Positions 1 to 8,623 of a stretch of 64,000 nt of DNA are shown here, one piece after another (within the stretch, counting starts at the first letter, position 1; every line of letters begins with the position of its first letter). Position numbers and translations under genes: made by a program. The DNA comes from Oceanimonas doudoroffii (GTDB lineage: Bacteria > Pseudomonadota > Gammaproteobacteria > Enterobacterales > Aeromonadaceae): the NCBI RefSeq assembly GCF_002242685.1, contig NZ_NBIM01000008.1, forward strand, positions 1-64,000, written 5' to 3'. The notes beneath the pieces were generated by a model. That model was not told where the DNA came from and searched no databases. It was given only the letters and a program-made list of their open reading frames with translations.

Positions 1-9
1 TACTCAAAA

Positions 10-35
10 CCCCAGCCAATCGGCTGGGGTTTTTT
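10..35 (+). terminator. Rho-independent terminator of an upstream gene
   Basis: An 8-bp perfect stem CCCCAGCC/GGCTGGGG (10-17 and 22-29) with a 4-base loop is followed by six T. It must end a plus-strand gene to the left of the window. Between it and the next hairpin (36-123) I see no gene. Confidence 0.85.
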
Positions 36-123
36 CGTATTGGCTGTGTCGGACTTGCTGGATGATGTCGGTGCTGCGCACCTTCGCCTTCAAACGCGGT
101 GCGTTTGCCACTCCGCCATCATT

Positions 124-155
124 AAAAAGCCCTGAGCTTACGCTCAGGGCTTTTT
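124..155. terminator. Bidirectional terminator next to recQ
   Basis: A 9-bp stem GCCCTGAGC/GCTCAGGGC (129-137, 142-150) is flanked by five A on the left and five T on the right, so it can act in both directions. It lies 18 bp past the recQ stop codon and probably ends recQ transcription. Confidence 0.85.
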
Positions 156-173
156 CGTTTCCATATTTCTGTC

Positions 174-2093
174 TTACTCGGCTTGCTGCTCCAGCAGGGT
201 CAGGATGTCGCCAAAGCGCTGTTGCTCCAGTCGGGCGAAGCCGGGCCGTTTTCTGGCTTTCAGGCGATTAAGCAGGGGGGTGGAAATCCCGCATAAAAAG
301 CAGGTCAGGGTGTGGACGCTCAGTGGTTGTTGGCTGGCATCCTGTAACTCCTGGCACCAGTGCGCCAGCTGGCCGGCCGTCGGCAAGGGCGGGCGTACGG
401 GCTCGGGCAGCCGTGCCGGATTACCATGACAGACCGAGCAGTGGCCACAGGTACTGGGAGCCTGATCATCGGCAAAATAACCGGCTAGCCGGTGGCTGAG
501 GCAACGCTCGCTTTCGAAAAAGCCAATCATGTCGGCGAGCCGAGTGAGCTCGCTGCGCTCCTTTTGTTTGAACAGCCGATGCAGGCGGCCGGCTTCGGCA
601 TTAACATCGAATGCCGGTTGCAGCACGCGGTAAACTTCGATCATCTGCTTGCTTTCCAGGCTGATCCAGCCTTGCTGATGCAGGTAGTCGAGGGCATTAA
701 TCACCCGCTTTCGTTCGGTGCCATATTGTTGCCATATGGCATCAAAGTCGACCTGACACCAGCTTCTAGCCAGGGGTGCACCGTCAAACACGGCATTCAG
801 AAAGGCCTGACGCTCGCCGTTGAAATGGCCGAGGATCTCCTGGCGTGACAGCACAAACTTGAAGCGATAATCGGCAAAATAGCTGTATTGTGGCTCTATT
901 ATTCGGTTCAGTTCGAGATAGACCAGCAGCGTTTTTAGGGGCAGCAGGCGAATGTTGGTGCTGTTTGACAGCCGCAGCGGCATCAGCTCCCACTGTTCAC
1001 CGGCTTGCTGCAATTCATGCAGCAGTGCCGCAATGGCATTCGGCTCGGGGGTATCGCCGTAAACGAAGTTCTCCAGCACGTTAAGCCCGGCCTTGTTGCC
1101 GAGCAACAGGCAGTGCGAGGGTTGACCATCCCGGCCGGCGCGTCCGATCTCCTGACTGTAGTTTTCGATGGACTTGGGCAGATCGTAATGAATCACTCGG
1201 CGAATATCGGCCTTGTCGACGCCCATGCCAAAGGCGATGGTGGCGACGATGCAGGGCGCTTCCCCCGCCATAAAGGCCCGTTGCAACTGACGGCGGCTGT
1301 CCTGCTCCATGCCCGCATGATAGGCCTTGGCAGGAATGCCGGCGGCATTAAGTGCGTCTGCCACTCGTTCGGCGGTGTGTTGCAGCGTGACATAGACAAT
1401 GGTGGGAGAAGCCGGATCCTCTCTCAAACGCGCGATCAGCGCGGGCATTTTTTCTTCCTCGCTCACCGCCATGACGTCAAGGTGCAGATTGGATCGGTAA
1501 AAGCCGGTAATCACCACATGATCCGCGGCCAGCTCGAATTTACGTTGCATATCCTCGATGACAGCCGGGGTGGCGGTGGCGGTCAGTAGCAGCACCTGAG
1601 GGATGTGAAGCTGGCGGCGGTAATCCGGCAGTTTGAGGTAATCGGGGCGAAAGTTGTGGCCCCATTCCGAGATGCAGTGGGCTTCGTCGATGACCAAAAG
1701 GGAAATGGGCACCTGGCCGATAAACTGGCGAAAGCGTTCGTTCTTCAGACGCTCCACCGAAATCATCAGTACCTTGATACGTCCTTCCCTGACCTCTTGC
1801 ATGATGCGGCGGCTTTCTTCCCAGCCCTGGGTGGAGTCGATGCTGGCGGCGGAAATGTTTTTCTGCCGCAAAAAGGCAAGCTGATCCTGCATCAGTGCCA
1901 GCAGCGGAGATATCACCAGGGTCAGGTGAGGCAGCAACAGGGCCGGCAACTGATAGCAGAGCGACTTGCCTGAGCCAGTGGGAAAGATTGCTGCCGCCGA
2001 CTGACCGGCCAGAATCGTGTCGATCACGGCTTGCTGACCAGGGCGAAGGGAAGAGAAACCAAAATGCTGTTGCAGGGTGTGTTCGAGTGTCAT
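174..2093 (-). CDS. recQ: RecQ-family ATP-dependent DNA helicase
   Basis: This 639-residue protein is a 3'-5' superfamily 2 DNA helicase of the RecQ family, acting in recombination and fork repair. Visible motifs are Walker A GSGKS (residues 40-44), DEAH (136-139), SATAT-type motif III (LTATAT) and motif VI QEIGRAGRDGQ. A C-terminal zinc cluster follows (ERC, then CGHC and C). The extreme C-terminus does not look like a canonical HRDC domain, and the middle region diverges from E. coli RecQ (609 residues), so it may be the second RecQ type found in some gammaproteobacteria rather than the orthologue. The ATG at 2093 opens the conserved N-terminus. Confidence 0.9.
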   Translation of the reverse strand: MTLEHTLQQHFGFSSLRPGQQAVIDTILAGQSAAAIFPTGSGKSLCYQLPALLLPHLTLVISPLLALMQDQLAFLRQKNISAASIDSTQGWEESRRIMQEVREGRIKVLMISVERLKNERFRQFIGQVPISLLVIDEAHCISEWGHNFRPDYLKLPDYRRQLHIPQVLLLTATATPAVIEDMQRKFELAADHVVITGFYRSNLHLDVMAVSEEEKMPALIARLREDPASPTIVYVTLQHTAERVADALNAAGIPAKAYHAGMEQDSRRQLQRAFMAGEAPCIVATIAFGMGVDKADIRRVIHYDLPKSIENYSQEIGRAGRDGQPSHCLLLGNKAGLNVLENFVYGDTPEPNAIAALLHELQQAGEQWELMPLRLSNSTNIRLLPLKTLLVYLELNRIIEPQYSYFADYRFKFVLSRQEILGHFNGERQAFLNAVFDGAPLARSWCQVDFDAIWQQYGTERKRVINALDYLHQQGWISLESKQMIEVYRVLQPAFDVNAEAGRLHRLFKQKERSELTRLADMIGFFESERCLSHRLAGYFADDQAPSTCGHCSVCHGNPARLPEPVRPPLPTAGQLAHWCQELQDASQQPLSVHTLTCFLCGISTPLLNRLKARKRPGFARLEQQRFGDILTLLEQQAE

Positions 2094-2239
2094 GGCGGCG
2101 GTATGGTGAAATCACAGTGCCCATAGCTTGGCCCGCACCATTGGGGTTGGCAACTCTATCCAGCAGAAGGAAAGGCGGAGGGAGTAAAAACCGGCAGCCC
2201 GAGTGGCTGCCGGTGGAAATGGCTGGGCGTTGCCGGCGG

Positions 2240-2695
2240 CTATACCGCCATCAGATCCCGGTGAAAGGACTTTTCACAGTAGTTGCAGCGAAAGCGTACC
2301 TGGCCGGACACCGCGCGCACTCTAAACTTGCTGGAAACCGGCTCGTTGTGGCTGATGCAGTTGGAGTTGGGGCAGGAAAACACGCCTTCCACCTGCTCGG
2401 GCAGTTGTAATTGCAGCTTTTCCACTACTTCGAAGTCTTCAATCAGGTTCACGGTGGCGTCGGGGGCAAACAGTGCCAGCTGGTTGGCCTGGGCGGCGGT
2501 CAGGCGAGTATTTTCTACCTTGATGATGTCCTTGGCTCCCAGTGCCTTGGAAGGCAGGTTCAGCCCCACGGTGATTTTCTCATGGGTCTGCACCAGGCCG
2601 AACAGCTGCAGGATCTTGATGCCCTGACCGGCGGGAATGTGATCGATCACGGTGCCGTTGTGAATGGCTTCTACTTGCAGTTGGCTCTTGTTCAT
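2240..2695 (-). CDS. pyrI: Aspartate carbamoyltransferase regulatory chain
   Basis: PyrI (151 residues from the ATG at 2695) binds CTP or ATP and holds the catalytic trimers of aspartate transcarbamoylase together, giving feedback control of pyrimidine synthesis. The four zinc cysteines are visible in CPNSNC and CNYC near the C-terminus. An in-frame ATG four codons upstream overlaps pyrB, but the [11 protein letters not shown] start matches the family. It lies 8 bp downstream of the pyrB stop and is surely co-transcribed with it. Confidence 0.96.
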   Translation of the reverse strand: MNKSQLQVEAIHNGTVIDHIPAGQGIKILQLFGLVQTHEKITVGLNLPSKALGAKDIIKVENTRLTAAQANQLALFAPDATVNLIEDFEVVEKLQLQLPEQVEGVFSCPNSNCISHNEPVSSKFRVRAVSGQVRFRCNYCEKSFHRDLMAV

Positions 2696-2703
2696 CGTTT
2701 CTC

Positions 2704-3627
2704 TCACAGGCTCTCGTTCAGCACCAGGGCAAGCAGGGCCTGGCGTGCGTAAACGCCGTTTTCCGCCTGCTCAAAGTAATAGGCATAGGGGGTGTCGTCC
2801 ACGTCCACGGTGATCTCGTCGATGCGTGGCAGCGGATGCAGCACCTTGAGGCTGTCTTTGGCGTTTTCCAGCACCTGTGGCGTGAGCACGTACTTGGACG
2901 CCACATGCACATATTCGGTTTCGTCAAAGCGCTCTTTCTGCACTCGAGTCATGTACAGAATGTCCAGCTCGTCCATGACCTCTTCCATGCTGTCACGGAA
3001 CTCGAAGTTGATGCCCTTTTCGGTCAGCTCGTCACACAGGTAGTCGGGCATGGCCAGCGCCTGGGGGGCGATAAAGTAGAACTTGCAGCCGAACAGGCTC
3101 AGTGCCTGGGTCAGGGAGTGGACGGTGCGCCCGTATTTCAGGTCGCCCACAAAAGCCACGGTCAGCCCCTGCAGGGTGCCCTGGGTTTCATAGATGGTAA
3201 ACAGGTCCAGCAGGGTCTGGGTGGGATGCTGGTTGGAGCCGTCCCCGGCGTTGATCACCGGTACCGAGGAATATTCCGCCGCCAGCCGGGCCGCGCCTTC
3301 CTGCGGGTGGCGCATGACAAAGGCGTCACTGTAGGAGCTGATGATGCGTACCGAGTCGGCCAGGGTTTCACCCTTTTTGGCGAGGGAGGTGCTGCCGCTG
3401 TCGGAAAAGCCGATAACGGCACCGCCCAGGCGGTGTACGGCGGTTTCAAATGACAGCCGGGTACGGGTTGAAGCTTCAAAGAAACAGCTCGCCACCACCT
3501 TGTGTTTCAACAGCTCGGGACGGGGATGGGTCTTGAGCATGACGGCGGTATCAATGACCAGCTCCAGCTCGGCGCGGGTAAAGTCGGATATGGAGATTAC
3601 ATGCTTTTGATATAGGGGGTTCGCCAT
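2704..3627 (-). CDS. pyrB: Aspartate carbamoyltransferase catalytic chain
   Basis: PyrB (307 residues) condenses carbamoyl phosphate and aspartate to carbamoyl aspartate, the first committed step of pyrimidine synthesis. The carbamoyl-phosphate loop STRTR is at residues 53-57, the 80s loop SLAKKGET follows, and HPTQ is at 134-137. Length is normal for the family. The ATG at 3627 shares its A with the stop codon of an upstream leader ORF. Expression is very likely controlled by the attenuator at 3660-3681. pyrI follows. Confidence 0.97.
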   Translation of the reverse strand: MANPLYQKHVISISDFTRAELELVIDTAVMLKTHPRPELLKHKVVASCFFEASTRTRLSFETAVHRLGGAVIGFSDSGSTSLAKKGETLADSVRIISSYSDAFVMRHPQEGAARLAAEYSSVPVINAGDGSNQHPTQTLLDLFTIYETQGTLQGLTVAFVGDLKYGRTVHSLTQALSLFGCKFYFIAPQALAMPDYLCDELTEKGINFEFRDSMEEVMDELDILYMTRVQKERFDETEYVHVASKYVLTPQVLENAKDSLKVLHPLPRIDEITVDVDDTPYAYYFEQAENGVYARQALLALVLNESL

Positions 3628-3767
3628 CAGCAGTGCTCTTCAAGTGAAATTCGGGCCATAAAAAAGCCCCTGAATGGGGCCATTGGAGTGACAGGATCGC
3701 AAACGCGGAAGCCGGTGCCGGCAAGGGGCACCACCACGGACCAAGAGTGGCAATGGGAATGGGGCAT
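3627..3767 (-). CDS. pyrL: pyrBI operon leader peptide
   Basis: A 46-codon ORF starts at the ATG at 3767, six bases after a GCGGAGC-type ribosome site, runs through the attenuator, and ends in TGA whose A is also the A of the pyrB ATG (TGATG). The codons over the attenuator encode PFRGFF, resembling the end of E. coli PyrL (RGAFF). In E. coli, translation close behind RNA polymerase at low UTP prevents termination; the layout here fits that model. The stop/start overlap would also couple leader and pyrB translation. The peptide itself is not expected to have a function. Confidence 0.75.
   Translation of the reverse strand: MPHSHCHSWSVVVPLAGTGFRVCDPVTPMAPFRGFFMARISLEEHC
3660..3681 (-). terminator. 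pyrBI attenuator
   Basis: Read on the minus strand, a GC-rich hairpin GCCCC/GGGGC with a 5-base loop is followed by six T, 33 bp before pyrB. It lies between the promoter and pyrB, inside the leader ORF, which is the arrangement of the E. coli pyrBI attenuator. Confidence 0.85.
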
Positions 3768-3797
3768 ATCAGCTCCGCTTGTTTGCAAACCGACCGG

Positions 3798-3826
3798 ATT
3801 ATAGAGAAATGCGGCGGCAAAGCAAA
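3798..3826 (-). promoter_or_regulatory. pyrBI promoter
   Basis: On the minus strand, TTTGCT (3826-3821) and a perfect TATAAT (3803-3798) are separated by 17 bp. Transcription would start near 3790, about 25 bases before the leader peptide ATG. Confidence 0.75.
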
Positions 3827-3894
3827 ATACCCGGACCGAATGGGCTCAAACGGTGAAAGAGTGAGCGAACGCGCCGGCGTGCAGGAAAAAGCCC

Positions 3895-3922
3895 TTTACC
3901 TTTGATCGCCGCCGGTTATAAT
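3895..3922 (+). promoter_or_regulatory. tRNA-Trp promoter
   Basis: TTTACC (3895-3900) and TATAAT (3917-3922) are separated by 16 bp and sit just upstream of the tRNA gene. The G+C-rich stretch between the -10 box and the tRNA resembles a stringent discriminator. Confidence 0.7.
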
Positions 3923-3936
3923 TCGCCTCGTGTTGC

Positions 3937-4013
3937 AGGGGCATAGTTCGAATTGGTAGAACAGCGGTCTCCAAAACCGACGGTTGGGGGTTCGAGTCCC
4001 TCTGCCCCTGCCA
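3937..4013 (+). tRNA. tRNA-Trp (CCA)
   Basis: A 77-nt cloverleaf starts AGGGGCA, has anticodon-loop sequence CTCCAAAAC (anticodon CCA), the T-arm GGTTCGAGTCC and an encoded 3' CCA. Acceptor arms AGGGGCA and TGCCCCT pair fully. It is one base longer than E. coli trpT, in the D-loop. It is a single tRNA gene with its own promoter and terminator. Confidence 0.96.
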
Positions 4014-4022
4014 GCTTCACCG

Positions 4023-4050
4023 AAAAGGCCAGCCTCAGTGCTGGCCTTTT
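4023..4050 (+). terminator. tRNA-Trp terminator
   Basis: Stem GGCCAGC/GCTGGCC with a 6-base loop is preceded by AAAA and followed by TTTT, starting 10 bp past the tRNA CCA end. Confidence 0.85.
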
Positions 4051-4066
4051 GCGTTATGGAGTGATC

Positions 4067-4438
4067 ATGAAGCCATTACAATCCCGGCTCTGGCGGTTTA
4101 TGGGGTTGCCAGTATGGCAATGCACCCATGGCGAGCGTCTGCCTTATGCCCCCGAGCCTCCGTCACCCGTTGCCGATGTACTGTTGATCACCGGTCAGGG
4201 ACAGCGCCTGCCCGAGCGCCTGTTTGACGATCTCACCCTGGCACTGAATGGCGTTCGTCCTCTGGTACAGGACGAAACCGCCTGGCTGGCCGCCGGTCGC
4301 CCCGGCGCGCGCGTTATGCTGGGATTCAACCTCACCACTCCCGCCGACGATCTGGCTTGGCAGGCTTCACTGCCCCTGACCGCAAGTCAGAAACGAGAAC
4401 TCTGGAGCCGGCTGTGCAGCCTGAATTCCGTCCCCTGA
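4067..4438 (+). CDS. holD: DNA polymerase III psi subunit
   Basis: This 123-residue protein is assigned to HolD mainly by position, directly upstream of and overlapping rimI as in E. coli, and by its size and weak resemblance to psi. HolD bridges the clamp loader to SSB through HolC. The N-terminal segment MKPLQSRLWRFMGLPVWQ fits the psi peptide that binds the clamp loader. The ATG at 4067 follows a GGAG site; the upstream open frame runs into the tRNA and is not used. The family diverges fast, so the call rests partly on synteny. Confidence 0.75.
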   Translation: MKPLQSRLWRFMGLPVWQCTHGERLPYAPEPPSPVADVLLITGQGQRLPERLFDDLTLALNGVRPLVQDETAWLAAGRPGARVMLGFNLTTPADDLAWQASLPLTASQKRELWSRLCSLNSVP

Positions 4439-4857
4439 GTCTGGCCGACCTCGACGCCATGGCCGCACTGGAGCAGGCGGCCCATGCCCATCCCTGGAGC
4501 CGGGCACTGCTGGCCGATGTCTTTGGCGAGCGCTATTTTACCGGCGCGTTGTGGCACGGGCAGCAACTGCAGGGCTACTTTATTGCCGACAGCGTACTTG
4601 ACGAGAGCACCCTGATGAATATTTGCGTGTCTCCCGCGTGGCAGGGCCGGGGGCTGGGCCGAAGGCTGCTGGAACACTATTTCACCCAGTGCCGGGCGCG
4701 AGCGCTCGGCTGGTTGTGGCTGGAGGTCAGGGCTTCAAATCTGGCCGCCATTCATTTGTATGCCTCCTCCGGCTATCAAGAGAGTGGCCGGCGCCGCAAT
4801 TATTACCCCTCCGACGTCGGCCATGAAGACGCGGTGATCATGCAAAAGCGGCTCTAG
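4414..4857 (+). CDS. rimI: Ribosomal protein S18 alanine N-acetyltransferase
   Basis: A GNAT acetyltransferase that acetylates the N-terminal alanine of S18. Conserved features are ERYFTG, the acetyl-CoA loop QGRGLGRRLLEH, LEVRASNLAAIHLY and the signature RRNYYP near the C-terminus. I place the start at GTG 4414, preceded by GGAG and giving 147 residues (E. coli 148). No ATG gives a family-like N-terminus; the ATG at 4357 would add 19 unrelated residues inside holD. It overlaps the holD end by 25 bp, so the two are co-transcribed. Confidence 0.9.
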   Translation: MQPEFRPLSLADLDAMAALEQAAHAHPWSRALLADVFGERYFTGALWHGQQLQGYFIADSVLDESTLMNICVSPAWQGRGLGRRLLEHYFTQCRARALGWLWLEVRASNLAAIHLYASSGYQESGRRRNYYPSDVGHEDAVIMQKRL

Positions 4858-4897
4858 TTCCTATACTGAAAAGCACACGCTCTCACAGGGATGTATT

Positions 4898-5905
4898 ATG
4901 AGAGGCCTGCTTGCCTGTTGGCTGGCGCTGGCATGGATGACGTCCGCGCAAGCCGAAATCTATCGTTATCGAGATGCCGCCGGCGTGGTGCACTACACCG
5001 ACAACCGCCTGAAGGCAGTTTCTGGTCATCGCTGGCACCAGGATGCGGTCAACAAGGACGGCATTCTGGTTCGGGTGGTGAAGAAGCCCGATGGCCACTA
5101 CTTTTTTGCCCTTAACCGCCTCGCCAGCAGAGCCCAACTGAATTTGCAGTTCTCCAGCCAGCAAAATGTGGTGATTCCCGCGGCCTTGCAGCAGGCCGTG
5201 GTGTTGCCCGCACGGGAAGAAAAGTTCCTTGGCAAGCTCATCCCTTCCGGCCCGGGTGCCTGGGGTTATGACTATGGTTTTGCCTACAGCAGTCATCAGG
5301 GGCGTAACCAAGTGGACAGCGACCATCGCGTGCAAAAAATTGCCGGCAGCACCATTGTCAGTCCTCGGGTGAAAGCGTGGAAAGAGTATCGTAATCAAGC
5401 TGCTCCGGTGGTTGTTGGTGCCGTGAACATGAGCCCGCCGGTGTCCGGCGCCTTTCGTATCTCACAGGGGTTTAATGGCGATTTCAGCCATAACAAGGCG
5501 TCCAACCGTTACGCCCTGGACATTGCCCTGCCGGTGGGCACACCTCTGCTGGCCACCGCCGACGGTGTGGTGGTGGCGGCCGTGGATCACCATGTAGGAG
5601 GGGGCCTGGCGGCCCGATACCGAGGCAAATCCAACCACCTCAGGCTGCGTCACAATGATGGCACCATGACCCTCTATGCCCACCTGGATACCCATTCGCT
5701 GACCGTAAAAAAGGGGGACAGGGTACGGGCCGGTCAGGTGGTGGCCGCTTCGGGCCATACCGGTTACAGCTCTGGCCCTCATCTGCATCTGGCAGTACAG
5801 GTCAACAACAAGGGCAGGCTTGAATCCATTCCCTTTACCCTTAACGGCCGGGTGCCCGCCACCGGGCAGACCCTGTTGGCCAGGGGGAGTGAAGGCCGGC
5901 AGTAG
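4898..5905 (+). CDS. Secreted DUF4124 / M23-family peptidase
   Basis: The 335-residue protein begins with a signal peptide (MRGLLACWLALAWMTSAQA), then a DUF4124 segment (EIYRYRDAAGVVHYTDN) and a C-terminal M23 (LytM) domain. The M23 domain shows YALDIALPVGTP, GVV.A, LRLRHNDGTMTLYAHL and SGPHLHL. It is probably a periplasmic peptidoglycan endopeptidase or an activator of one. The first zinc histidine is not in the usual HxGxD spacing; the nearest candidate is in SHNK, nine residues before the Asp, so activity is uncertain. It stands alone after rimI. Confidence 0.8.
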   Translation: MRGLLACWLALAWMTSAQAEIYRYRDAAGVVHYTDNRLKAVSGHRWHQDAVNKDGILVRVVKKPDGHYFFALNRLASRAQLNLQFSSQQNVVIPAALQQAVVLPAREEKFLGKLIPSGPGAWGYDYGFAYSSHQGRNQVDSDHRVQKIAGSTIVSPRVKAWKEYRNQAAPVVVGAVNMSPPVSGAFRISQGFNGDFSHNKASNRYALDIALPVGTPLLATADGVVVAAVDHHVGGGLAARYRGKSNHLRLRHNDGTMTLYAHLDTHSLTVKKGDRVRAGQVVAASGHTGYSSGPHLHLAVQVNNKGRLESIPFTLNGRVPATGQTLLARGSEGRQ

Positions 5906-6164
5906 CCTCAGTAGCCCGATGGCGGCGGCGAAAACGATGGTAACAAGTGGAATTATTTAATGTGGTAATTTAGCGGCTTTGTGCCGTCATGGGCTGAACG
6001 GTAAAATCAAAACCAAACAATAGTTCTTTTGGTGTTTTTATTTTGGTTTATTTGTCTTTTTGGGGCCATAAACACATCTAAAAAGCAGTTGCTTTATGCT
6101 GTTTGCTGTGGCCTTTTACCTGTCTTTCTTTTTAAAACACAATGTAAACAGGCAGGAAGGCGGT

Positions 6165-7460
6165 ATGTCGCAGGCGGTTGAAATGGCAAAGGGCGAGTCC
6201 CGTAGCATAAGTCACTATATGCGGGTGTTGGGCCCGGGCATACTGGGCGCGGCGGCGGCGATTGGCGGCTCTCATCTGGTGGCTTCCACCCAGGCCGGTG
6301 CCATTTACGGCTGGCAATTGGTGGGACTGATTCTGCTGGTTAACCTGCTCAAGTATCCTTTCTTTCAGATTGGCGCCCGTTACACCATGGCCGCCAATGA
6401 GAGCCTGATCCAGGGGTATGATCGCATTGGCCGCGGCTACCTGCGCCTGTTTACCCTGCTTAACCTCTTTGCTTCCGTGGTCAGCACCGCCGGCGTGGCC
6501 ATGCTCTGCGGCAGCATTCTGGGGCTCTTTATCGGCGACAGCCTGAGCGTGACTCAGCTCAGCATGATAGTGCTGGCGGGCTCCCTGGTGTTTTTGATCA
6601 CAGGGCACTACAAGACCCTCGACAGCGTCACCAAGTGGATCATTGTCGGCCTGGCCATCGCCACGGTCACCGCGGTGTTTATCGCCCTTAACCGGGGAGG
6701 CGTGGCCACGCCGGATTTTGTGGCCCCCAGTCCGTGGAACCTGGCCTCGGTTGGCTTTCTGGTGGCCCTGATGGGCTGGATGCCGGCCCCCATTGAGCTG
6801 TCCTCCTGGAACAGCGTCTGGCTGCGGCAAAAGCAAAAGGTGCTGGGCGCCGAGCTGGATTATAAGGGGGCCCTGGTCGACTTTAACGTGGGTTATGTGA
6901 CCTCCACCCTGCTGGCCATTGCCTTTGTGGCCCTGGGTGCCCTGGTGCTGCACGGCAGTGGCGAGGCCCTGGCCACATCCGGCATCGCCTTTGCTCATCA
7001 GCTGGTCGACGTTTATGCCAGCGTGATGGGTGAGTGGAGCCGCTGGCTGATCGCCTTTATCGCCTTTTTGTGCATGTTTTCCACCACGGTCACCGTGCTG
7101 GACGGCTACAGCCGTTCGCTGAGCGAGTGCTTTGTGCAGTTTGGCCAGCCCAAGGGCAGCGGCCCTACCGGTGAGGGCGCACGTTATACCTATCCGCTGA
7201 TGGTGGTGATGGGCGTGGTGGCGGCCTTTATTATCATGTTTTTTAAAGGGGCCCTGTTGGCGATGCTGGAGTTCGCCATGATCTCCGCCTTTATCAGTGC
7301 CCTGGTGTTTGCCTGGCTGAATTTCCGGTTGATGAACCTGCCGCAGGTACCCGAGCAATACCGGCTGGGCAAGGGCATGGTGATACTGAGCCGGGTGGGC
7401 ATTTTGTTTTTTGCCGGCTTTAATCTGTTGTTTGGCTACTGGTATCTCTTTGTGAAGTAA
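6165..7460 (+). CDS. NRAMP-family transporter with atypical metal site
   Basis: A 431-residue polytopic membrane protein of the NRAMP/SLC11 fold, with about 11 hydrophobic segments. GPGILGAAAAI near residue 23 and the following QAGA match helix 1 of the family. The hallmark DPGN of helix 1 is replaced by GGSH (34-37), and the helix 6 MPH is replaced by MPA (206-208). These residues normally bind Mn2+ or Fe2+, so the substrate is uncertain. The ATG at 6165 follows GGAAGG; the upstream in-frame ATG (6096) adds a non-conserved extension. mtfA follows after 5 bp. Confidence 0.85.
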   Translation: MSQAVEMAKGESRSISHYMRVLGPGILGAAAAIGGSHLVASTQAGAIYGWQLVGLILLVNLLKYPFFQIGARYTMAANESLIQGYDRIGRGYLRLFTLLNLFASVVSTAGVAMLCGSILGLFIGDSLSVTQLSMIVLAGSLVFLITGHYKTLDSVTKWIIVGLAIATVTAVFIALNRGGVATPDFVAPSPWNLASVGFLVALMGWMPAPIELSSWNSVWLRQKQKVLGAELDYKGALVDFNVGYVTSTLLAIAFVALGALVLHGSGEALATSGIAFAHQLVDVYASVMGEWSRWLIAFIAFLCMFSTTVTVLDGYSRSLSECFVQFGQPKGSGPTGEGARYTYPLMVVMGVVAAFIIMFFKGALLAMLEFAMISAFISALVFAWLNFRLMNLPQVPEQYRLGKGMVILSRVGILFFAGFNLLFGYWYLFVK

Positions 7461-7465
7461 CCGTC

Positions 7466-8224
7466 ATGGGCTGGTTTGACTGGCTTACCCGTAAACATCC
7501 GCCTGCCGCCCCGCTGCCCTGGCAGGAGGCGTTGCAGGCCCTGCCCATTTTGCAGGGCCTGAGTGAATCCGAGCAACAATGCCTGTGCGAACTGGGTAAC
7601 GAGTTGCTGGCGCGCAAAACCCTGACCCTGCTCGGGGTTACCCCCACGCCACGGCAGACGGCGGCACTGGCCTTGCAGGCGGCGCTGCCCATACTGCACC
7701 TGGGGCTGGATTGGTATGCAGGCTTTCACGAAATCATTCTGATCCCCGCGCCGGTGACTCGGCGCGAAAGCGTGGAGGACGAATACGGCCTGGTCAGTGA
7801 GGTGGAAGCGGAGCATGCCGGCGAGTCCTGGCAACAGGGGCCGCTGGTGCTGGCCTGGAGCGAGTTGGCCGACGATGGCGGCTGGGACGGTTATAACCTC
7901 ATCATTCACGAGCTGACCCACAAGCTCGACATGCTGGGCGGCGAGGCCGACGGCGTGCCCCCCATGCGTCCCGGCATGGCCATGGCCGAATGGCGTCGTG
8001 ACTTTCAGGCCGCCTTTGACGACCTGCGGCGCAAGGTCGAATGCAGTGAGGCGCCCATAGATCCGTACGCCGCCACCCATCCGGCGGAGTTTCTGGCGGT
8101 GGCGACGGAGCTGTTCTTTACCGATCCGCGGCTGTTGCATGGCGCCTATCCGGCGGTATATGCCCAGCTGGCCCGGCTCTTTTCACAGCACCCGCTGGCG
8201 CGTCAGCCTACGGCGGTCGGCTGA
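7466..8224 (+). CDS. mtfA: Zinc-dependent peptidase MtfA
   Basis: A 252-residue member of the MtfA (DUF980) family. In E. coli MtfA binds the repressor Mlc, so it affects glucose PTS expression, and it has weak aminopeptidase activity. The gluzincin motif HELTHKLD is at residues 148-155, and downstream ATELFF supplies the third-ligand glutamate region. Length is close to E. coli (265). It starts 5 bp after the NRAMP gene and is probably co-transcribed with it. Confidence 0.9.
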   Translation: MGWFDWLTRKHPPAAPLPWQEALQALPILQGLSESEQQCLCELGNELLARKTLTLLGVTPTPRQTAALALQAALPILHLGLDWYAGFHEIILIPAPVTRRESVEDEYGLVSEVEAEHAGESWQQGPLVLAWSELADDGGWDGYNLIIHELTHKLDMLGGEADGVPPMRPGMAMAEWRRDFQAAFDDLRRKVECSEAPIDPYAATHPAEFLAVATELFFTDPRLLHGAYPAVYAQLARLFSQHPLARQPTAVG

Positions 8225-8623
8225 CTCCTTTCACCCTTCTGTGATCCTGCTCATCAAATGACCGCTTGGCCATTTGATGATAAATGATACCTTAACGATT
8301 GAAAGTCAGAGCCTATCGAGGCTCGAGGAAAGATCGATTTATCTTTTTTCGACTGAGCCAGTATATTGACTTTCGCGCTGTATTTTTCTTACGTTATATC
8401 TTCACTTAAAACTTGTTGTGCAAGTTTTCGTGAAACTTTGTGTGCAATTATGCTTAAAAATACAAAATGCATCATTGGATATGCGTAAACAAAACGGCGC
8501 CGTTGTAAAACAACGTCATTTTGCTGGCGCAACACAGGCAAGGCTGCCGAGCGGTTGAAGGAACAGCTTGCTGAACGTCGGGTGCGCGCCCGACGCGATA
8601 TCAACATGAATCAGGGAATTATT
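8225..8623. other. Long intergenic region upstream of pntA
   Basis: This 399-bp stretch has no credible gene. It is AT-richer than its surroundings. It holds a perfect 10-bp inverted repeat TCATCAAATG/CATTTGATGA (8251-8280) with a 10-base loop and no T tract, just past mtfA. Further A/T-rich sequence (8370-8470) probably carries the pntAB promoter. The region is long enough for an untranslated leader or a small RNA, but I cannot identify one. Confidence 0.6.

Noticed and set aside
36..123. Possible tRNA gene or tRNA remnant (TTCAAAC and ACTCCGCCA in this stretch)
   Set aside because: No full cloverleaf on either strand; the T-arm-like and CCA-like pieces do not fit one acceptor stem.
3551..3820. 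An 89-codon frame upstream of pyrB
   Set aside because: It overlaps pyrB in the wrong frame and starts at the -10 region; the 46-codon leader in another frame has the ribosome site and stop-start overlap.
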